Shown in pieces: positions 24,158-34,000 of a stretch of 64,000 nt of DNA. Where the stretch lies: NCBI RefSeq assembly GCF_003952365.1, contig NZ_CP034443.1, forward strand, positions 3,093,001 to 3,157,000, read 5' to 3'. The notes below the pieces were generated by a model. That model was not told where the DNA came from. It saw only the letters and a program-made list of their open reading frames with translations, and searched no databases. Position numbers and translations under genes: made by a program. Positions within the stretch are counted from its first letter, which is position 1. The number at the start of each line of letters is the position of its first letter. The stretch comes from Mesorhizobium sp. M9A.F.Ca.ET.002.03.1.2. Its GTDB lineage: Bacteria; Pseudomonadota; Alphaproteobacteria; Rhizobiales; Rhizobiaceae.

Positions 24158-26827
24158 ATGCTGCTTGAGCGAGAGGGGCCGCTTGGAACTTTGTTGGCCA
24201 GCGCCGAGAGAGCCGCGGCCGGACACGGCGGGACCGTGCTGGTGGACGGCGAAGCGGGCGTTGGCAAGACTTCCCTCCTGCGCGAATTCGCGGAGAACGC
24301 CGACAGGAATTACCAGGTGCTGTGGGGTTGGTGCGAGGCGCTCTTCACCCCCCGACCGCTCGGTCCCCTTCAGGACATGGCGCACCTGCTGGACCCCAGC
24401 GTGGCGGCGTTGCTCGAGGAGACGGCGGCACCGGAGCGGCTTTTTCCAGCGTTGTTGAACGCACTTCAGCACACCAAGGGCACGACCGTGCTCATCTTCG
24501 AGGACATGCATTGGGCCGACAATGCGACCCTTGACCTGGTAAGGTACCTCGGTCGCCGCGTCTCCCTGCTTCGCACGATGCTGGTGCTCAGCATGCGCAG
24601 AGACGAGATAAGTGCCGATCATCCTCTGACCCACGTGCTCGGCGACCTTCCGTCCGCCTCGGTGAGTCGCGTGACCCTGGAACCGCTGTCTTCCCACGCG
24701 GTGACGGTGCTGGCCGAGCAGGCCGGCCGCTCCGACGACGGGCTTTATCGCATTACCGAGGGCAATCCCTTCTTCGTCACCGAACTCCTGTCCAGCAGTG
24801 AGGTCGACCCGGCGCGGGTGCCCGATTCCATACGCGACGCGGTCTGGTCGCGCCTGTCGCGCCTGACCCCGGGAGAGCGCGAGGTGCTGGAGGTCATGAG
24901 CATCATGCCGGGCAGCGTCGAGCCGTGGCTGATCCGGGCACTTCTCGGAGACGAGACCGAGGTTCTCGTCGACCAATGCGTGGGACGGGGATTGCTGCGG
25001 CGGGATGCTCAGGGCGCGCTGACGTTTCGCCATGAGCTTGCCAGGGAAGCGACGCTCGACCGGCTCGCTCCGTCTCTCCAACGGTCGCTGCACGCGAAAG
25101 TCGAAGCGGCGCTCTCCGAACTTCCGGCGGCGCAGGCAAGCGCCCTGCTTTCGCGACGGGTGCACCATGCCGGCGGCGCCGACAACGGCGAACGCGTCCT
25201 GGAACTCGCACCGCAGGCCGCCGAGCAGGCGGCGCGTCTGGGCGCGCATAGGGAGGCGGCTTCACATCTGGCGACCGCGCTCCGATACGTTTCGGAGGCT
25301 CCATCGGCGCTGGCTGCCCAGCTTTGTGAAGACTGGGCCTACGAGGCGGGCCTGTCGCTGTTCGTCTACGATGAGATCATCGAGGCGCGGCATCGCGCCA
25401 TCGCGATCTGGCGCGAGCTTGGGCGCATCGACAAGGTCGGGGCCAATCTGCGCTGGCTGTCGCGTCTCCACTGGCGCCGCGGAGAGGGTCAGGAAGCGGA
25501 AGACTACGCGGATCAGGCGGTGCGTGAAGTGGAGAACCTGCCGCCTGGGCCGGAACTGGCGATGGCCTATAGCACGCGCTCGCAGCTGCACATGCTGCAT
25601 TATCGCTTCAACGAGGCGATCGAATGGGGCGAGCGCGCGATCAGCCTGGCGGACCGGTTGGGTGAGGTCGAGACACGCGTCCACGCCCTGAACAATGTCG
25701 GCACAGCGCTGATGTTCGCCGACCGCCCGGGCGGGCGTGAGCGGCTGGAGGAAAGCCTTGCCCTGGCGCTCGATCACGGGTTTCACGACCATGCGTCGCG
25801 AGCCTATACGAACTTCGCCGAATGCGCGGTGGTAGCCAAGGACTTCGCCTTGGCCGAGCGGCTGCTCGCGGAAGGGATTGCCCACTGCGCCAGGCACGAC
25901 CTCGATTCGGCGGCGCAATACCTGCTCGGCCGGCAGGCACAGCTTCGCACCGAGCAGGGGCGCTTTCGCGAAGCCGAGACGATTGCCCAGGGCGTCATGA
26001 ATCTGGAACGCCTGCCGATGGTGATGCACCTGCCGGCCCTGACGGAACTCGGCAGGGTGCGGGTCCGGCTGGGTGAGCCTGACGGCGTGGCTCTGCTGGA
26101 GCAGGCGCTCCGGGAGGGCCTGACGACCGGCGAGGCTCAACGCGTCATACCGGTTCGCTTGGCGCTGGCCGAGGCCGCCTGGCTTGCCGAGGAGCCCGGC
26201 GCCAGCCGCGAGCCGCTGACGGCCCTCGCCGAAATGGATCTCGACAATTTCCGTCCCTGGGATGTCGGCGAACTGGCCGTCTGGTGGCAGCGCTGCGGAA
26301 TGGCGGGATCGCTGCCGGTGCCGGCCGCCCGCATTCCCTTGCCGCAAGCATTGGAACTCCGCGGCGACCCGATGGCGGCCTCGGCCGAATGGTCCCGCCT
26401 GGGTCTTCCCTATGAGTCGGCGCTCGCCCTCATGCAGGTCCGCGGAACCGATGCCGGCGCAGCGCTGGCTCGCGCCGTGACGACATTCGAGGCCGTCGAA
26501 GCGCGCCCGGCGGCAGCGCTGGCGCGAAAGCTGGCGCAGCGCATCGGAGCCGCCAGCCAGCTGCCGAAGCAGCGCCGGGGGCCGTACACCGTGGCCAGGC
26601 AGCATCCGCTGGGCCTGACGAGGCAAGAACAACAGGTGCTCACAATGATTGCTCAGGGTCTTGGCAACAAGGAGGCGGCACGGCGCCTGTCGCGCTCGCC
26701 GCGGACAATCGAGCACCAGGTTTCAGCCGTGCTCGGCAAATTCAACGCGGCAAACCGGATGGAGATTCTGCTCCGCCTTCGCGGCGAGCCCTGGCTCTTG
26801 CCACCGACAGGCGCTGCAAGCCCGTGA
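24158..26827 (+). CDS. Large ATP-binding LuxR family (LAL/STAND) transcriptional regulator
   Basis: An 889-residue regulator. The N-terminal P-loop is GEAGVGKTSLLREF (about 28-41), with a Walker B-like LIFEDMHWADNATLDLVRYL and a sensor-like ESLxxHAVTVLAEQ region. A TPR-like helical middle (about 330-780) repeats patterns such as ALNNVGTALMFADRPGG. The C-terminal LuxR helix-turn-helix spans about 820-875 (LTRQEQQVLTMIAQGLGNKE, then RSPRTIEHQVSAVLGKF). Such STAND ATPases act as switches that bind DNA when an inducer is sensed. Its stop codon touches the first copy of the iterated element at 26826. The target is unknown. Confidence 0.9.
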   Translation: MLLEREGPLGTLLASAERAAAGHGGTVLVDGEAGVGKTSLLREFAENADRNYQVLWGWCEALFTPRPLGPLQDMAHLLDPSVAALLEETAAPERLFPALLNALQHTKGTTVLIFEDMHWADNATLDLVRYLGRRVSLLRTMLVLSMRRDEISADHPLTHVLGDLPSASVSRVTLEPLSSHAVTVLAEQAGRSDDGLYRITEGNPFFVTELLSSSEVDPARVPDSIRDAVWSRLSRLTPGEREVLEVMSIMPGSVEPWLIRALLGDETEVLVDQCVGRGLLRRDAQGALTFRHELAREATLDRLAPSLQRSLHAKVEAALSELPAAQASALLSRRVHHAGGADNGERVLELAPQAAEQAARLGAHREAASHLATALRYVSEAPSALAAQLCEDWAYEAGLSLFVYDEIIEARHRAIAIWRELGRIDKVGANLRWLSRLHWRRGEGQEAEDYADQAVREVENLPPGPELAMAYSTRSQLHMLHYRFNEAIEWGERAISLADRLGEVETRVHALNNVGTALMFADRPGGRERLEESLALALDHGFHDHASRAYTNFAECAVVAKDFALAERLLAEGIAHCARHDLDSAAQYLLGRQAQLRTEQGRFREAETIAQGVMNLERLPMVMHLPALTELGRVRVRLGEPDGVALLEQALREGLTTGEAQRVIPVRLALAEAAWLAEEPGASREPLTALAEMDLDNFRPWDVGELAVWWQRCGMAGSLPVPAARIPLPQALELRGDPMAASAEWSRLGLPYESALALMQVRGTDAGAALARAVTTFEAVEARPAAALARKLAQRIGAASQLPKQRRGPYTVARQHPLGLTRQEQQVLTMIAQGLGNKEAARRLSRSPRTIEHQVSAVLGKFNAANRMEILLRLRGEPWLLPPTGAASP

Positions 26828-26981
26828 AAACTAGGCAGACGCGCGAAAATTAGGAGATCAGCCACCGGGAAACTAGGTGACCGCACCGATGTGCGCGGAT
26901 GCCGCCGCGCGCAGGATGAGCTCGTGAGTTGGGAAAGGACTGCCAAGCAGTCCATGAGCTCGCCAATCGGAGGAAATAGCC
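26826..26981 (+). promoter_or_regulatory. Iterated upstream element, copy 1
   Basis: Three GAAAACTAGG-like motifs start at 26826, 26845 and 26868 (GAAAACTAGG, GAAAATTAGG, GGAAACTAGG). A GCACCGATGTGC symmetric core, a conserved spacer with AAGGACTGCCAAGCAGTCC, and a GGAGGA ribosome site before the ATG at 26982 follow. The whole block is repeated upstream of the 31034-34321 regulator gene and, more diverged, upstream of the LysE-type gene. Confidence 0.65.
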
Positions 26982-27362
26982 ATGATCAGATATTCCACCG
27001 CATTCGCAACGGTCTTGCTTGCCAGCACGAGCGTGGCCGCAGCCTTGGAACTTGCGCCGGGGAACGGCCACAGCATCCGTCTCGGCCAGGTCACAGGCGC
27101 CGTCTATTACACGGTCGAGCCGGACGGCTACCGGGTCGTTGCGACCCTGGCTTCCGGCGCCGATGCACAGCCAGTGCGGTTCGTCTCCACGCTCGGACCG
27201 GGGCAACACATGATGATCTCCTTGCCTCAAGCCGTCGGCCAGCCATCGCTCGATTTCAAGATCATGCGGTACGGCACCACGGTTCTCGTGAGAGAGCCCG
27301 CCGCCATTCCGATGGTCGATCCGATGGAACAGGCATCGATCCAGGACGCTCTCGACCGATGA
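26982..27362 (+). CDS. Small exported protein of unknown function
   Basis: A 126-residue protein with a signal peptide (MIRYSTAFATVLLASTSVAA, cleaved near ALA/ALEL). The mature part of about 105 residues is rich in beta-strand (SIRLGQVTGAVYYTVEPDGY, VVATLASGADAQPVRFVSTL). I recognise no family. Its start region and first eight codons (MIRYSTAF) are duplicated at 34546 in a truncated copy on the other strand, which shows the upstream block and gene start moved together. A strong GGAGGA ribosome site is present. Confidence 0.75.
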   Translation: MIRYSTAFATVLLASTSVAAALELAPGNGHSIRLGQVTGAVYYTVEPDGYRVVATLASGADAQPVRFVSTLGPGQHMMISLPQAVGQPSLDFKIMRYGTTVLVREPAAIPMVDPMEQASIQDALDR

Positions 27363-27505
27363 GCCGGCGATGGTCCGCCGTTCGGTGCGGCGGGTGATGC
27401 GGGCCTGCACCGACGGGACCTCGGCCGCGAACGGCCCGGCAGGCCAAAGCCTTGGGCGCCGAGCCGCCGCACATCGAGCGCTTCCCCAGAGGCCACGAGG
27501 TTTCC

Positions 27506-27675
27506 ATGACCAGGATCGAAATGGCGCTCCTTGCCTTCAATTCATTCAATGCGGTTCGCGTTCTCGCATATTTCCCCAGATGGCGGCGATTATCCGGGAT
27601 AGGAACGGTGCGACCGCAATCTCTTGTTGGACCTGGAGCCTCTTCGCCGCATCGCATCTTTCCACTGTCGCTTAG
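27506..27675 (+). pseudogene. Frameshifted, truncated PQ-loop/SemiSWEET-like gene
   Basis: The ATG at 27506 opens MTRIEMALLAFNSFNAVRVL, AYFP. After the four-C run at 27574-27577 the natural continuation, QMAAIIRDRNGATAISCWTW, SLFAASHLSTVA, is in another frame. One extra C or T there would give the PQ dipeptide (YFPQM) of PQ-loop membrane proteins. The rejoined frame still stops at TAG 27673-27675 after about 57 residues, short of the 85-95 usual for SemiSWEET sugar carriers. So the gene has both a frameshift and a lost C-terminus. The 440-base gap 27363-27802 holds only this and the iterated element. Confidence 0.65.
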
Positions 27676-27683
27676 GTAGTCCC

Positions 27684-27802
27684 GCAAAAGCGAGAACACG
27701 CCCGCGAAAACCGGGAAACCGCCCGCCTAAAAATGGGTGACAGCACCGATTTGCGCACCCGCATGCCGGCATAGGTTGGAACGCAACAATCGGGGGGATG
27801 CC
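27684..27802 (+). promoter_or_regulatory. Iterated upstream element, copy 3 (diverged)
   Basis: Motifs GCAAAAGCGA (27684), GAAAACCGGG (27706) and TAAAAATGGG (27728) stand at an exact 22-base pitch. They are followed by GGTGACAGCACCGAT, CAATCGGGGGG and the ATG of the LysE-type gene. This matches the order and spacing of copies 1 and 2. A pitch near two helical turns would place the motifs on one face of the DNA. Confidence 0.5.
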
Positions 27803-28483
27803 ATGTCAAGCTCACTTCTTTTATCGACGGCCATGCTCCAGTTCCTGGCGGCCTACACGGTGATCACGATCACGCCCGGGCCGATCGGGCTCGCGACCGG
27901 CAGCCTTGCCTCCCTGCACGGCTTCAGCAGGACGATCCCGCTGCTGGCGGGCATCGGCGCCGGAACCGCGGTGCTGGCGGTCCTGGTGGCGTTCGGCGCC
28001 GTTCACCTTGCCGAGTCCCTGTCGATGCCGACGGTCAAGATCGCAGGGGCGATAGTCCTTGGCTGGATGGCGCTGCGCATCGCCAGAACAGCGCCGCCTG
28101 CCACGGGCGAAGCGCCCCGCAAGCGGCAGGCCGGATTGTTTGCCGGTGGGTTTCTCATCAGCTTTCTTTCGCCTGAGGCCGCCACCTTCTTCGCGGTCGC
28201 CTTCATGGGGCTGATGCTGCCGATCCAGAACTCGAGCGAGGTGCTCATGGTGGCGGCCGTCGTCGCGATCTTCGATACAGGCTGGTATGGGTTTCTGGCC
28301 ATTGTCCTTTCGCACCCGGTCGTGCGCGCTGCCGCGATGCGGCGTCACCGCGCCATCTGCCGGGCGGCGGGGGCCGTGCTCGCCATCCTGGCCCTCATTT
28401 CAGCCCTGTCCGCCTTCCATCCGCCTGAGGAGCAATCCATGTCCTGCAGTTTTGCGGAACGGCGCTTCTACAGCGCGATGTAA
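27803..28483 (+). CDS. LysE/RhtB family translocator
   Basis: A 226-residue inner-membrane protein with about six spans. The family motif ITITPGPIGLATGSLASLHG appears at about residues 20-40, then AGIGAGTAVLAVLVAFGAVH and the paired Pro-rich FLISFLSPEAATFFAVAFMG. LysE-type proteins export amino acids or related small molecules. The ATG at 27803 follows a G-rich ribosome site (CGGGGGGAT). The last 25 residues (EEQSMSCSFAERRFYSAM) are unlike the family and may come from a shifted stop. It is preceded by the third copy of the iterated element. Confidence 0.85.
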   Translation: MSSSLLLSTAMLQFLAAYTVITITPGPIGLATGSLASLHGFSRTIPLLAGIGAGTAVLAVLVAFGAVHLAESLSMPTVKIAGAIVLGWMALRIARTAPPATGEAPRKRQAGLFAGGFLISFLSPEAATFFAVAFMGLMLPIQNSSEVLMVAAVVAIFDTGWYGFLAIVLSHPVVRAAAMRRHRAICRAAGAVLAILALISALSAFHPPEEQSMSCSFAERRFYSAM

Positions 28484-28578
28484 GGGCATTGAAACCAGCG
28501 GCTGTGCTGGCGCCGAAACCCACAATGCCATAACAATCCAACCGGACCACTCGATGCGGGCGGATCACGGAGGACCGG

Positions 28579-28962
28579 ATGGCGGCGGGACGTTGTCTCT
28601 GCGGCGGCGTGCGCTACGAGATCGCAGGCGAGCTCGCCCAGCCGATCGCCTGTCACTGCTCCCAATGTGCGCGCACCAGCGGCAACTTCGCCGCCATGGC
28701 GGCCTGCAAATCGGAGGACCTCAGGCTTTCAGCCGCTGAGACCCTGCGTTGGTACCAGTCATCGGAAAATGCCCAACGCGGCTTCTGCTCGCGCTGCGGT
28801 GGCAATTTGTTCTGGAAGACCGTGCCGGGCGTTGAAACCTACGTCACGGTCGGGACCCTCGATCGGCCGACCGGCCTTCGTTTGAGCGAACATATTTATG
28901 TCGGCTCGAAATCTGATTTCTACGATCTGACCGACGGTTTGCCACAAAAACATGAATGGTAG
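28579..28962 (+). CDS. GFA family zinc-binding protein
   Basis: A 127-residue protein of the glutathione-dependent formaldehyde-activating (GFA/CENP-V) fold. The zinc ligands are all readable: CLCGG (Cys6, Cys8), CHCSQC (Cys25, Cys27, Cys30) and FCSRCGGNLFW. Characterised members bind zinc and sometimes catalyse glutathione adduct chemistry, but most have no known reaction. It has a clear GGAGGA ribosome site. It sits in a cluster of small redox-type genes (SDR, 2-oxoglutarate oxygenase). Confidence 0.9.
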   Translation: MAAGRCLCGGVRYEIAGELAQPIACHCSQCARTSGNFAAMAACKSEDLRLSAAETLRWYQSSENAQRGFCSRCGGNLFWKTVPGVETYVTVGTLDRPTGLRLSEHIYVGSKSDFYDLTDGLPQKHEW

Positions 28963-29023
28963 GACCTGAAGCGCGGATCCGGCGCACCGGAATCCGCACC
29001 ACCAGAACCAAGGGAGAAGCTCC

Positions 29024-29719
29024 ATGACATCGGACGTGGCAGTTATCGCGGGAGCAGGGCCGGGGCTGAGCGCTTCGCTTGCACATCTTCTCGCCAAGGA
29101 GGGCTTTCGCGTGGTTCTGGCTGCCCGCAACGTCGGCAAGCTGAGCGCGCTGGTCGACGAGACCGGCGCGCTGGCGGTCGAAACCGATGTTGCCGATGCC
29201 GCCTCGGTCGAAAACCTGTTCGACGTTGCCGACAAGGCCGGTCCGTTGTCGCTTGTGGTGTTCAACGCCAGCGGCCGCACCCGCGGGCCAATAGCCGATC
29301 TCGATCCAGAAGCGGTGAGGCAGGCTTTGCTGGTCGGCGCCTATGGCGGATTCCTGGTCGGCCAGCAGGCCGCGCGCCGGCTGCTTTCCCGCGGCTCCGG
29401 CTCGATCCTGTTCACCGGCGCCACCGCGAGCGTCAAGGGGTTTGCGGGCTCGGCCGGCTTTGCCATGCCAAAGTTCGGCCTGCGCGGACTGGCGCAATCC
29501 ATGGCCCGCGAGCTTGCCCCGAAAAACATCCATGTCGCGCATTTCATCATCGACGGTTCGATCGCGCCGAACGGGCCCGGACAGGCCGGCGAACCCGACC
29601 AGCCGGATCGCCGTCTGTCTCCGGACGCAATCGCCGAAACCTATCTCGCAATCCACCGGCAGCATCGCAGCGCCTGGAGCTCGGAGCTCGAACTCAGGCC
29701 ATGGGTCGAGAATTTCTGA
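29024..29719 (+). CDS. Short-chain dehydrogenase/reductase family protein with altered catalytic Tyr
   Basis: A 231-residue Rossmann protein. The cofactor loop is AGAGPGLSASLAHLLAKEGF, with ARN at the end of strand 2, DVAD on strand 3 and VFNASG in place of NNAG. The catalytic Ser is in LFTGATAS, but the YxxxK motif reads FAMPK, so the catalytic Tyr is replaced by Phe while Lys remains. Either the enzyme uses another residue or it is not a classical dehydrogenase. It has an AAGGGAGAAG ribosome site and is separated from the oxygenase gene by a 213-base gap. Confidence 0.85.
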   Translation: MTSDVAVIAGAGPGLSASLAHLLAKEGFRVVLAARNVGKLSALVDETGALAVETDVADAASVENLFDVADKAGPLSLVVFNASGRTRGPIADLDPEAVRQALLVGAYGGFLVGQQAARRLLSRGSGSILFTGATASVKGFAGSAGFAMPKFGLRGLAQSMARELAPKNIHVAHFIIDGSIAPNGPGQAGEPDQPDRRLSPDAIAETYLAIHRQHRSAWSSELELRPWVENF

Positions 29720-29932
29720 GCCTCGGCCGACAGGGCGAAGCGCGACACGGCGGCTCCATGATGCCAACGGGCCATGGAACGTCCGTTCGGACGTTATTTG
29801 CCTGCCGGTCGCCAAACGCAGCGCTGACTTTCCTCCATTCGCGTCGAGATTGGATCGGGCGTTGCTTTGATCGCAACGAGCTGCGTGCCACCGTAGGGAC
29901 TGATCCAAGCCGAGGCAGAAGGAGGTTTGACC

Positions 29933-30952
29933 ATGGCCAGGATTGTGCCCGTACTCGATCTCAGCCGTCTCGAACAGGGGGCGTCGGAGCGCCGGACCTT
30001 TCTGTTCGACCTGCGTACCGCTGCCCGCGATGTCGGGTTCTTTTATCTCAGCGGTCATGGAATTTCGGCTGTGGAGATCGACGAGGTGCTCGACGCCTCG
30101 CGCCGGTTCTTTGCCTTGCCGGAAGCCGACAAGCTGGCCATCGAAATGGTCAAGTCCCCGCAATTCCGCGGCTACACGCGCACCGGTGGCGAACTGACCA
30201 AGGGCAAGGCCGACTGGCGCGAACAACTCGACATCGGCGTCGAGCGCCAACCCATTCCGCAGGGTTCGGATATTCCTGCCTGGACGCGGCTGCAAGGGCC
30301 GAACCAATGGCCTTCGACGCTGTCGGAACTCAAGCCGGCGCTGCTGGCATGGCAGACCACGGCGACGGCGGTGGCGATCCGCCTGCTGAAGGCTTTTGCG
30401 TTGTCGCTCGACCAGGCCGAGGACGCTTTCGATCCGATCTATGGCGGCGAGCCTAACCATCGCATGAAGATCGTGCGCTATCCCGGGCGTGAGGCAACCG
30501 GCGACGGCCAGGGCGTCGGCGCGCACAAGGATGGTGGCTTCCTGACGCTTCTGCTTCAGGACGAGAACAAGGGGCTGCAGGTCGAATATGACGGAAGCTG
30601 GGTGGATGTCGATCCGATCCCCGGAACGCTGGTGGTCAATATCGGCGAGCTGCTCGAACTGGCATCGAACGGTTATCTCAGGGCGACCGTCCATCGTGTC
30701 GTGACGCCGCCGGCCGGCATCGAGCGGATTTCCGTTCCCTTTTTCTTCAGCGCCCGGCTCGATGCGACGATCCCGTTGCTCGCCCTGCCTGAAGAACTGG
30801 CGGCCGAAGCGCGCGGACCGGCCAGCGATCCGGACAACCCGCTGTTTCGCGACGTCGGGACCAATGTGTTGAAAAGTCGCCTGCGCTCCCATCCCGACGT
30901 GGCGCGCCGGCACTATCCCGATCTCCTCGAAACCGGGGCGTCGCCGGTCTGA
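29933..30952 (+). CDS. Isopenicillin N synthase family Fe(II)/2-oxoglutarate oxygenase
   Basis: A 339-residue oxygenase. The N-terminal DIOX_N region is VPVLDLSRLEQGASERRTF, then VGFFYLSGHGIS. The iron triad is HKD in GVGAHKDGGFLTLLLQDEN and His in LRATVHRVVTP, with the 2-oxoglutarate-binding Arg-Ser in ERISVPFFFS. Family members oxidise small molecules in catabolism or secondary metabolism. The ATG at 29933 has AAGGAGG at the proper distance. It converges with the large SARP-type regulator gene. Confidence 0.9.
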   Translation: MARIVPVLDLSRLEQGASERRTFLFDLRTAARDVGFFYLSGHGISAVEIDEVLDASRRFFALPEADKLAIEMVKSPQFRGYTRTGGELTKGKADWREQLDIGVERQPIPQGSDIPAWTRLQGPNQWPSTLSELKPALLAWQTTATAVAIRLLKAFALSLDQAEDAFDPIYGGEPNHRMKIVRYPGREATGDGQGVGAHKDGGFLTLLLQDENKGLQVEYDGSWVDVDPIPGTLVVNIGELLELASNGYLRATVHRVVTPPAGIERISVPFFFSARLDATIPLLALPEELAAEARGPASDPDNPLFRDVGTNVLKSRLRSHPDVARRHYPDLLETGASPV

Positions 30953-31033
30953 AGGCACCAGGGCGAATAGAACAGTTCGTCATTTCGCTGGCCGTTTTGT
31001 TCGTCGCTTCGATGGCATCAGCGTTCAAGAGCT

Positions 31034-34000
31034 TCAGCGTGTGTGCCGTACGAGATAGGGTTCGACCAGGGCACGTATTTCCGCAGCGGGTGCTGCCTCT
31101 CCGGCGGCATGCAGCGTTCGTTCGTAGCGCGTATAATCCTCCACCGCGCCTTCGAAGTCACGGCGCGACAGCTGCCCCTTGATCAGCGCCTTGCAGATCG
31201 GTCCGGCATCCGGATAGAGGTCCAACGTCCGAAGATAGACGGAACGCGCCTCACGGGCGTTGTTTGCCGTCTCCAGCCGCCGGCCGATCCGCAAGCCGAG
31301 ATCGATCAGATCGCGACGCACCCTCTCGGCGGCGGCGAGCGACCAGAAGCTGGCTCGCTCATGCAGAAACAACGGACCGGGAAAGGCGAGGAAGAGGGCT
31401 TCCGCCTCCGGGTGCAGTCCGGCCGCCTCGCCATTGGCTGTCGCAACGGCCTTGAGCAGCGCGTCCCAGTCTGCCAGGTCGACCCAGACCTTGTCCGACG
31501 CGAGGCGAAGCTTGCCTTCGCGCTGCACGATAAGGTCGGTCCGCCCCAGCAGCTTGCGCAGCCGATGCAGCGCCTGCTCGCACGCCGCCCGTGCCTGATC
31601 GCCGTCAAGGTCGGGCCACAGCCAGTCCTGAAGGGTCTCCAGCGAGCACGTGTTGTCCTTCGAGATCGCCAGCACCCGCAGGATGTCGAGAGCCTTCGTC
31701 GGTGGCTTGGCGCCGAGATGGAGAGGGTTTCCATCGAGTTCGAGCCGAAAGCCTCCAAGAACGTGGACCTTGAGCGGCCACGGCCAGGTCGCGGGCCGCC
31801 GTTGCGGCACGTCCAGCCGGCGTTCCCCGATCAGCGACCGGCAAAGCTTGGGCTCGATGCCGCGCTCGAGCGCATCACCAAGCAGTTCGGCGAGCAACTC
31901 CGGAACGTTGAGGAGCACCATTGGCCAGCTGATGTCGCGGAGCGCCTGCAGGAAGACCTTCAGCCGATCGCCATAGTGGAGATCCTGCTTCCACAGGCTC
32001 TCCAGGGCGGCCGCTGCCAGAATGCATATCTCGGTCCGTTTGCGAGCACCGCCATCCAGCCGCGGCAGCAGGTCGCTGAGAAGCGCGGCGGCTTCGCGCG
32101 GCTTCCTGTCCGCCAGCAGCACCTGGAACTTCGTGAGGTAGTGCGCCCAGCGCTCGACCATCGGCTCGTTGGCGGCCTCGCTCGCTGCCATGAAGCGCCC
32201 GCAATCCTGGTAGGCGGCCGTGAAATCGCCTTGCCTGGCATGAAGCGTGGCATAGCAATTGGCGACAATGGCGACCTGTGTGCTGAAACGGCTGTCGGCG
32301 ATCTCGGCCAGCCGCTCGACCACTTGGTGGAATTCGGCAAAATCGTTGCGGAACTTCATCTGCATTTGCAAATGATACAGGCCACCGAACTCCACGCCCT
32401 TGAGCGACTCGCGCTCACCGATGGCGATCGCCTCCCGCAACGCCGCTTCGGCCGAAGGGAAGGGAAAACCCCGTCTCCTATAGGGAAAATAACGGCCGCT
32501 CTTGGCGCCAAACTCGACCAGCCACATGCCGAGGACCCAAGGCAGCACCTCCTTGTCGCTCAAATCCTCGACAACGCTGTCGACGGCCTTGGTGAACAGA
32601 TCGGCACGCATGATCGATACCGAATGTTCGATCAGCGATTCGCTGGCAAGCAGCCGCAATCCGCTCGGATCGCGCTCGGGGTTCCTGGTCAGCCGCTCCA
32701 GGAGTTCGGCTTCCAGTGCTTGTCCGGCCGGGCTGTTGCCATAGTAGTCGTCGCCGAAATTCAGCGCCCGCACCATGCCAATGCGCACCAGCATCGCTTC
32801 CTCGGAAGGCATTTCCGGCAGGCCACGCTCGATGATTTCGAACGCCCGGCGGGTCCAGGTCGAAAGACCTTCGTAGGTTCGCCAACTGTCCGTCTTCACC
32901 AATACCGCGCGCGACACAGTAAGGCTAAGCCCGCGCAGATCGTCGGCCTCGCCAAAGGCATGCCATGCTCTCGACAGCCAGTGCTCCGCCGCGGCGTCGT
33001 CCGGCATGTGGGCCACGCCCAGCCAATAGAAATGCCAGCCGCTCATGACCGCTTCCGGCAACCGGCCACACCATTCGATGAAAGTCGCCCGGTGGCCTTG
33101 CGCCAGCACGGCCTCGGCACGATTCAGGATCAGCCCGCTCGCTTGGCCCCAGTCCTCGGCCTGCAAGGCGAGGTGTATGGCTTCATCCCGCCGGCCGGCC
33201 TCCACCAGGATCTTCGCCGCCTTTCGCCTGAGCGATTGCTGCTCTTCCCTGGTAACTTGCTGCGCGAAGCGCCGGTCAAGAAAGTCTCGCAAAAGGTCGT
33301 GCAGGCAGAAGACGTCGCGGCTGTTTTCCGAGCGCGTGACCAGCAGCTGTCGCCTGTAGAGCCTGTCGAGCAGCTTTCTCGCTTCGCCCGACCCGATCAT
33401 CACGTCGGCCAGTTCGGCGCTGATTTCGGGCAGCAGATTGAGTTTCAGCAGCATGTCCTGGTCGGCGGCGGGCAGGGAAAGGAAGAAATGACGGCCGAGG
33501 ACGTCCGACAGCGCATTCTGGCCGCCGGGCGCTGTCCCGTTCGTGTCGTCAGGTCCGACCGCCGAGCCGTGATCGGCGAGGAGAACCAGCCCGATCGCCC
33601 AGCCGCGTGCCGCTTCGACATGGACTGAAGCGGCGCCGTTGTTAGAACGCAGCTTGACGAAATCGCGTGCTTCCGATGTCGAGAATTCGAGCGCCGACCT
33701 GTCGATAACGGCCATCTGGCCCTTGAGAACGAGGTCACCCAGTTCCTCCTGGGGCAGCGTGCGCGAGACGCAGACACAGCGGATCGTGTCAGGGAGCTCG
33801 CGGAACATCACCGAAAGCACCGTCCGGAATTCGTGCGTGTCGGCGTCGTGCAGATCGTCGAGGACCAGGATGGTGCCGGCCTTCAGCCGCGCGAAATAGG
33901 CCCTGAAGAAGCGCCTGGCGAATTCCTTCGGCTGCTCGGCATATTCGACGCCGAACACCGGCATGTCGCCGGCCGAGGCGAGCGACTGCGCCAGATACTG

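Noticed and set aside
26826..26981. Iterated GAAAACTAGG block considered as an insertion-sequence end with multiple terminal repeats
   Set aside because: No transposase gene or remnant lies nearby, and all three copies sit in promoter position before genes. A regulatory role was preferred, although a mobile origin is not excluded.
31043..33628. An 861-codon plus-strand frame opposite the SARP-type regulator
   Set aside because: It is a shadow of a high-GC gene. The minus-strand protein has clear P-loop, SARP and BTAD parts; this one has none.
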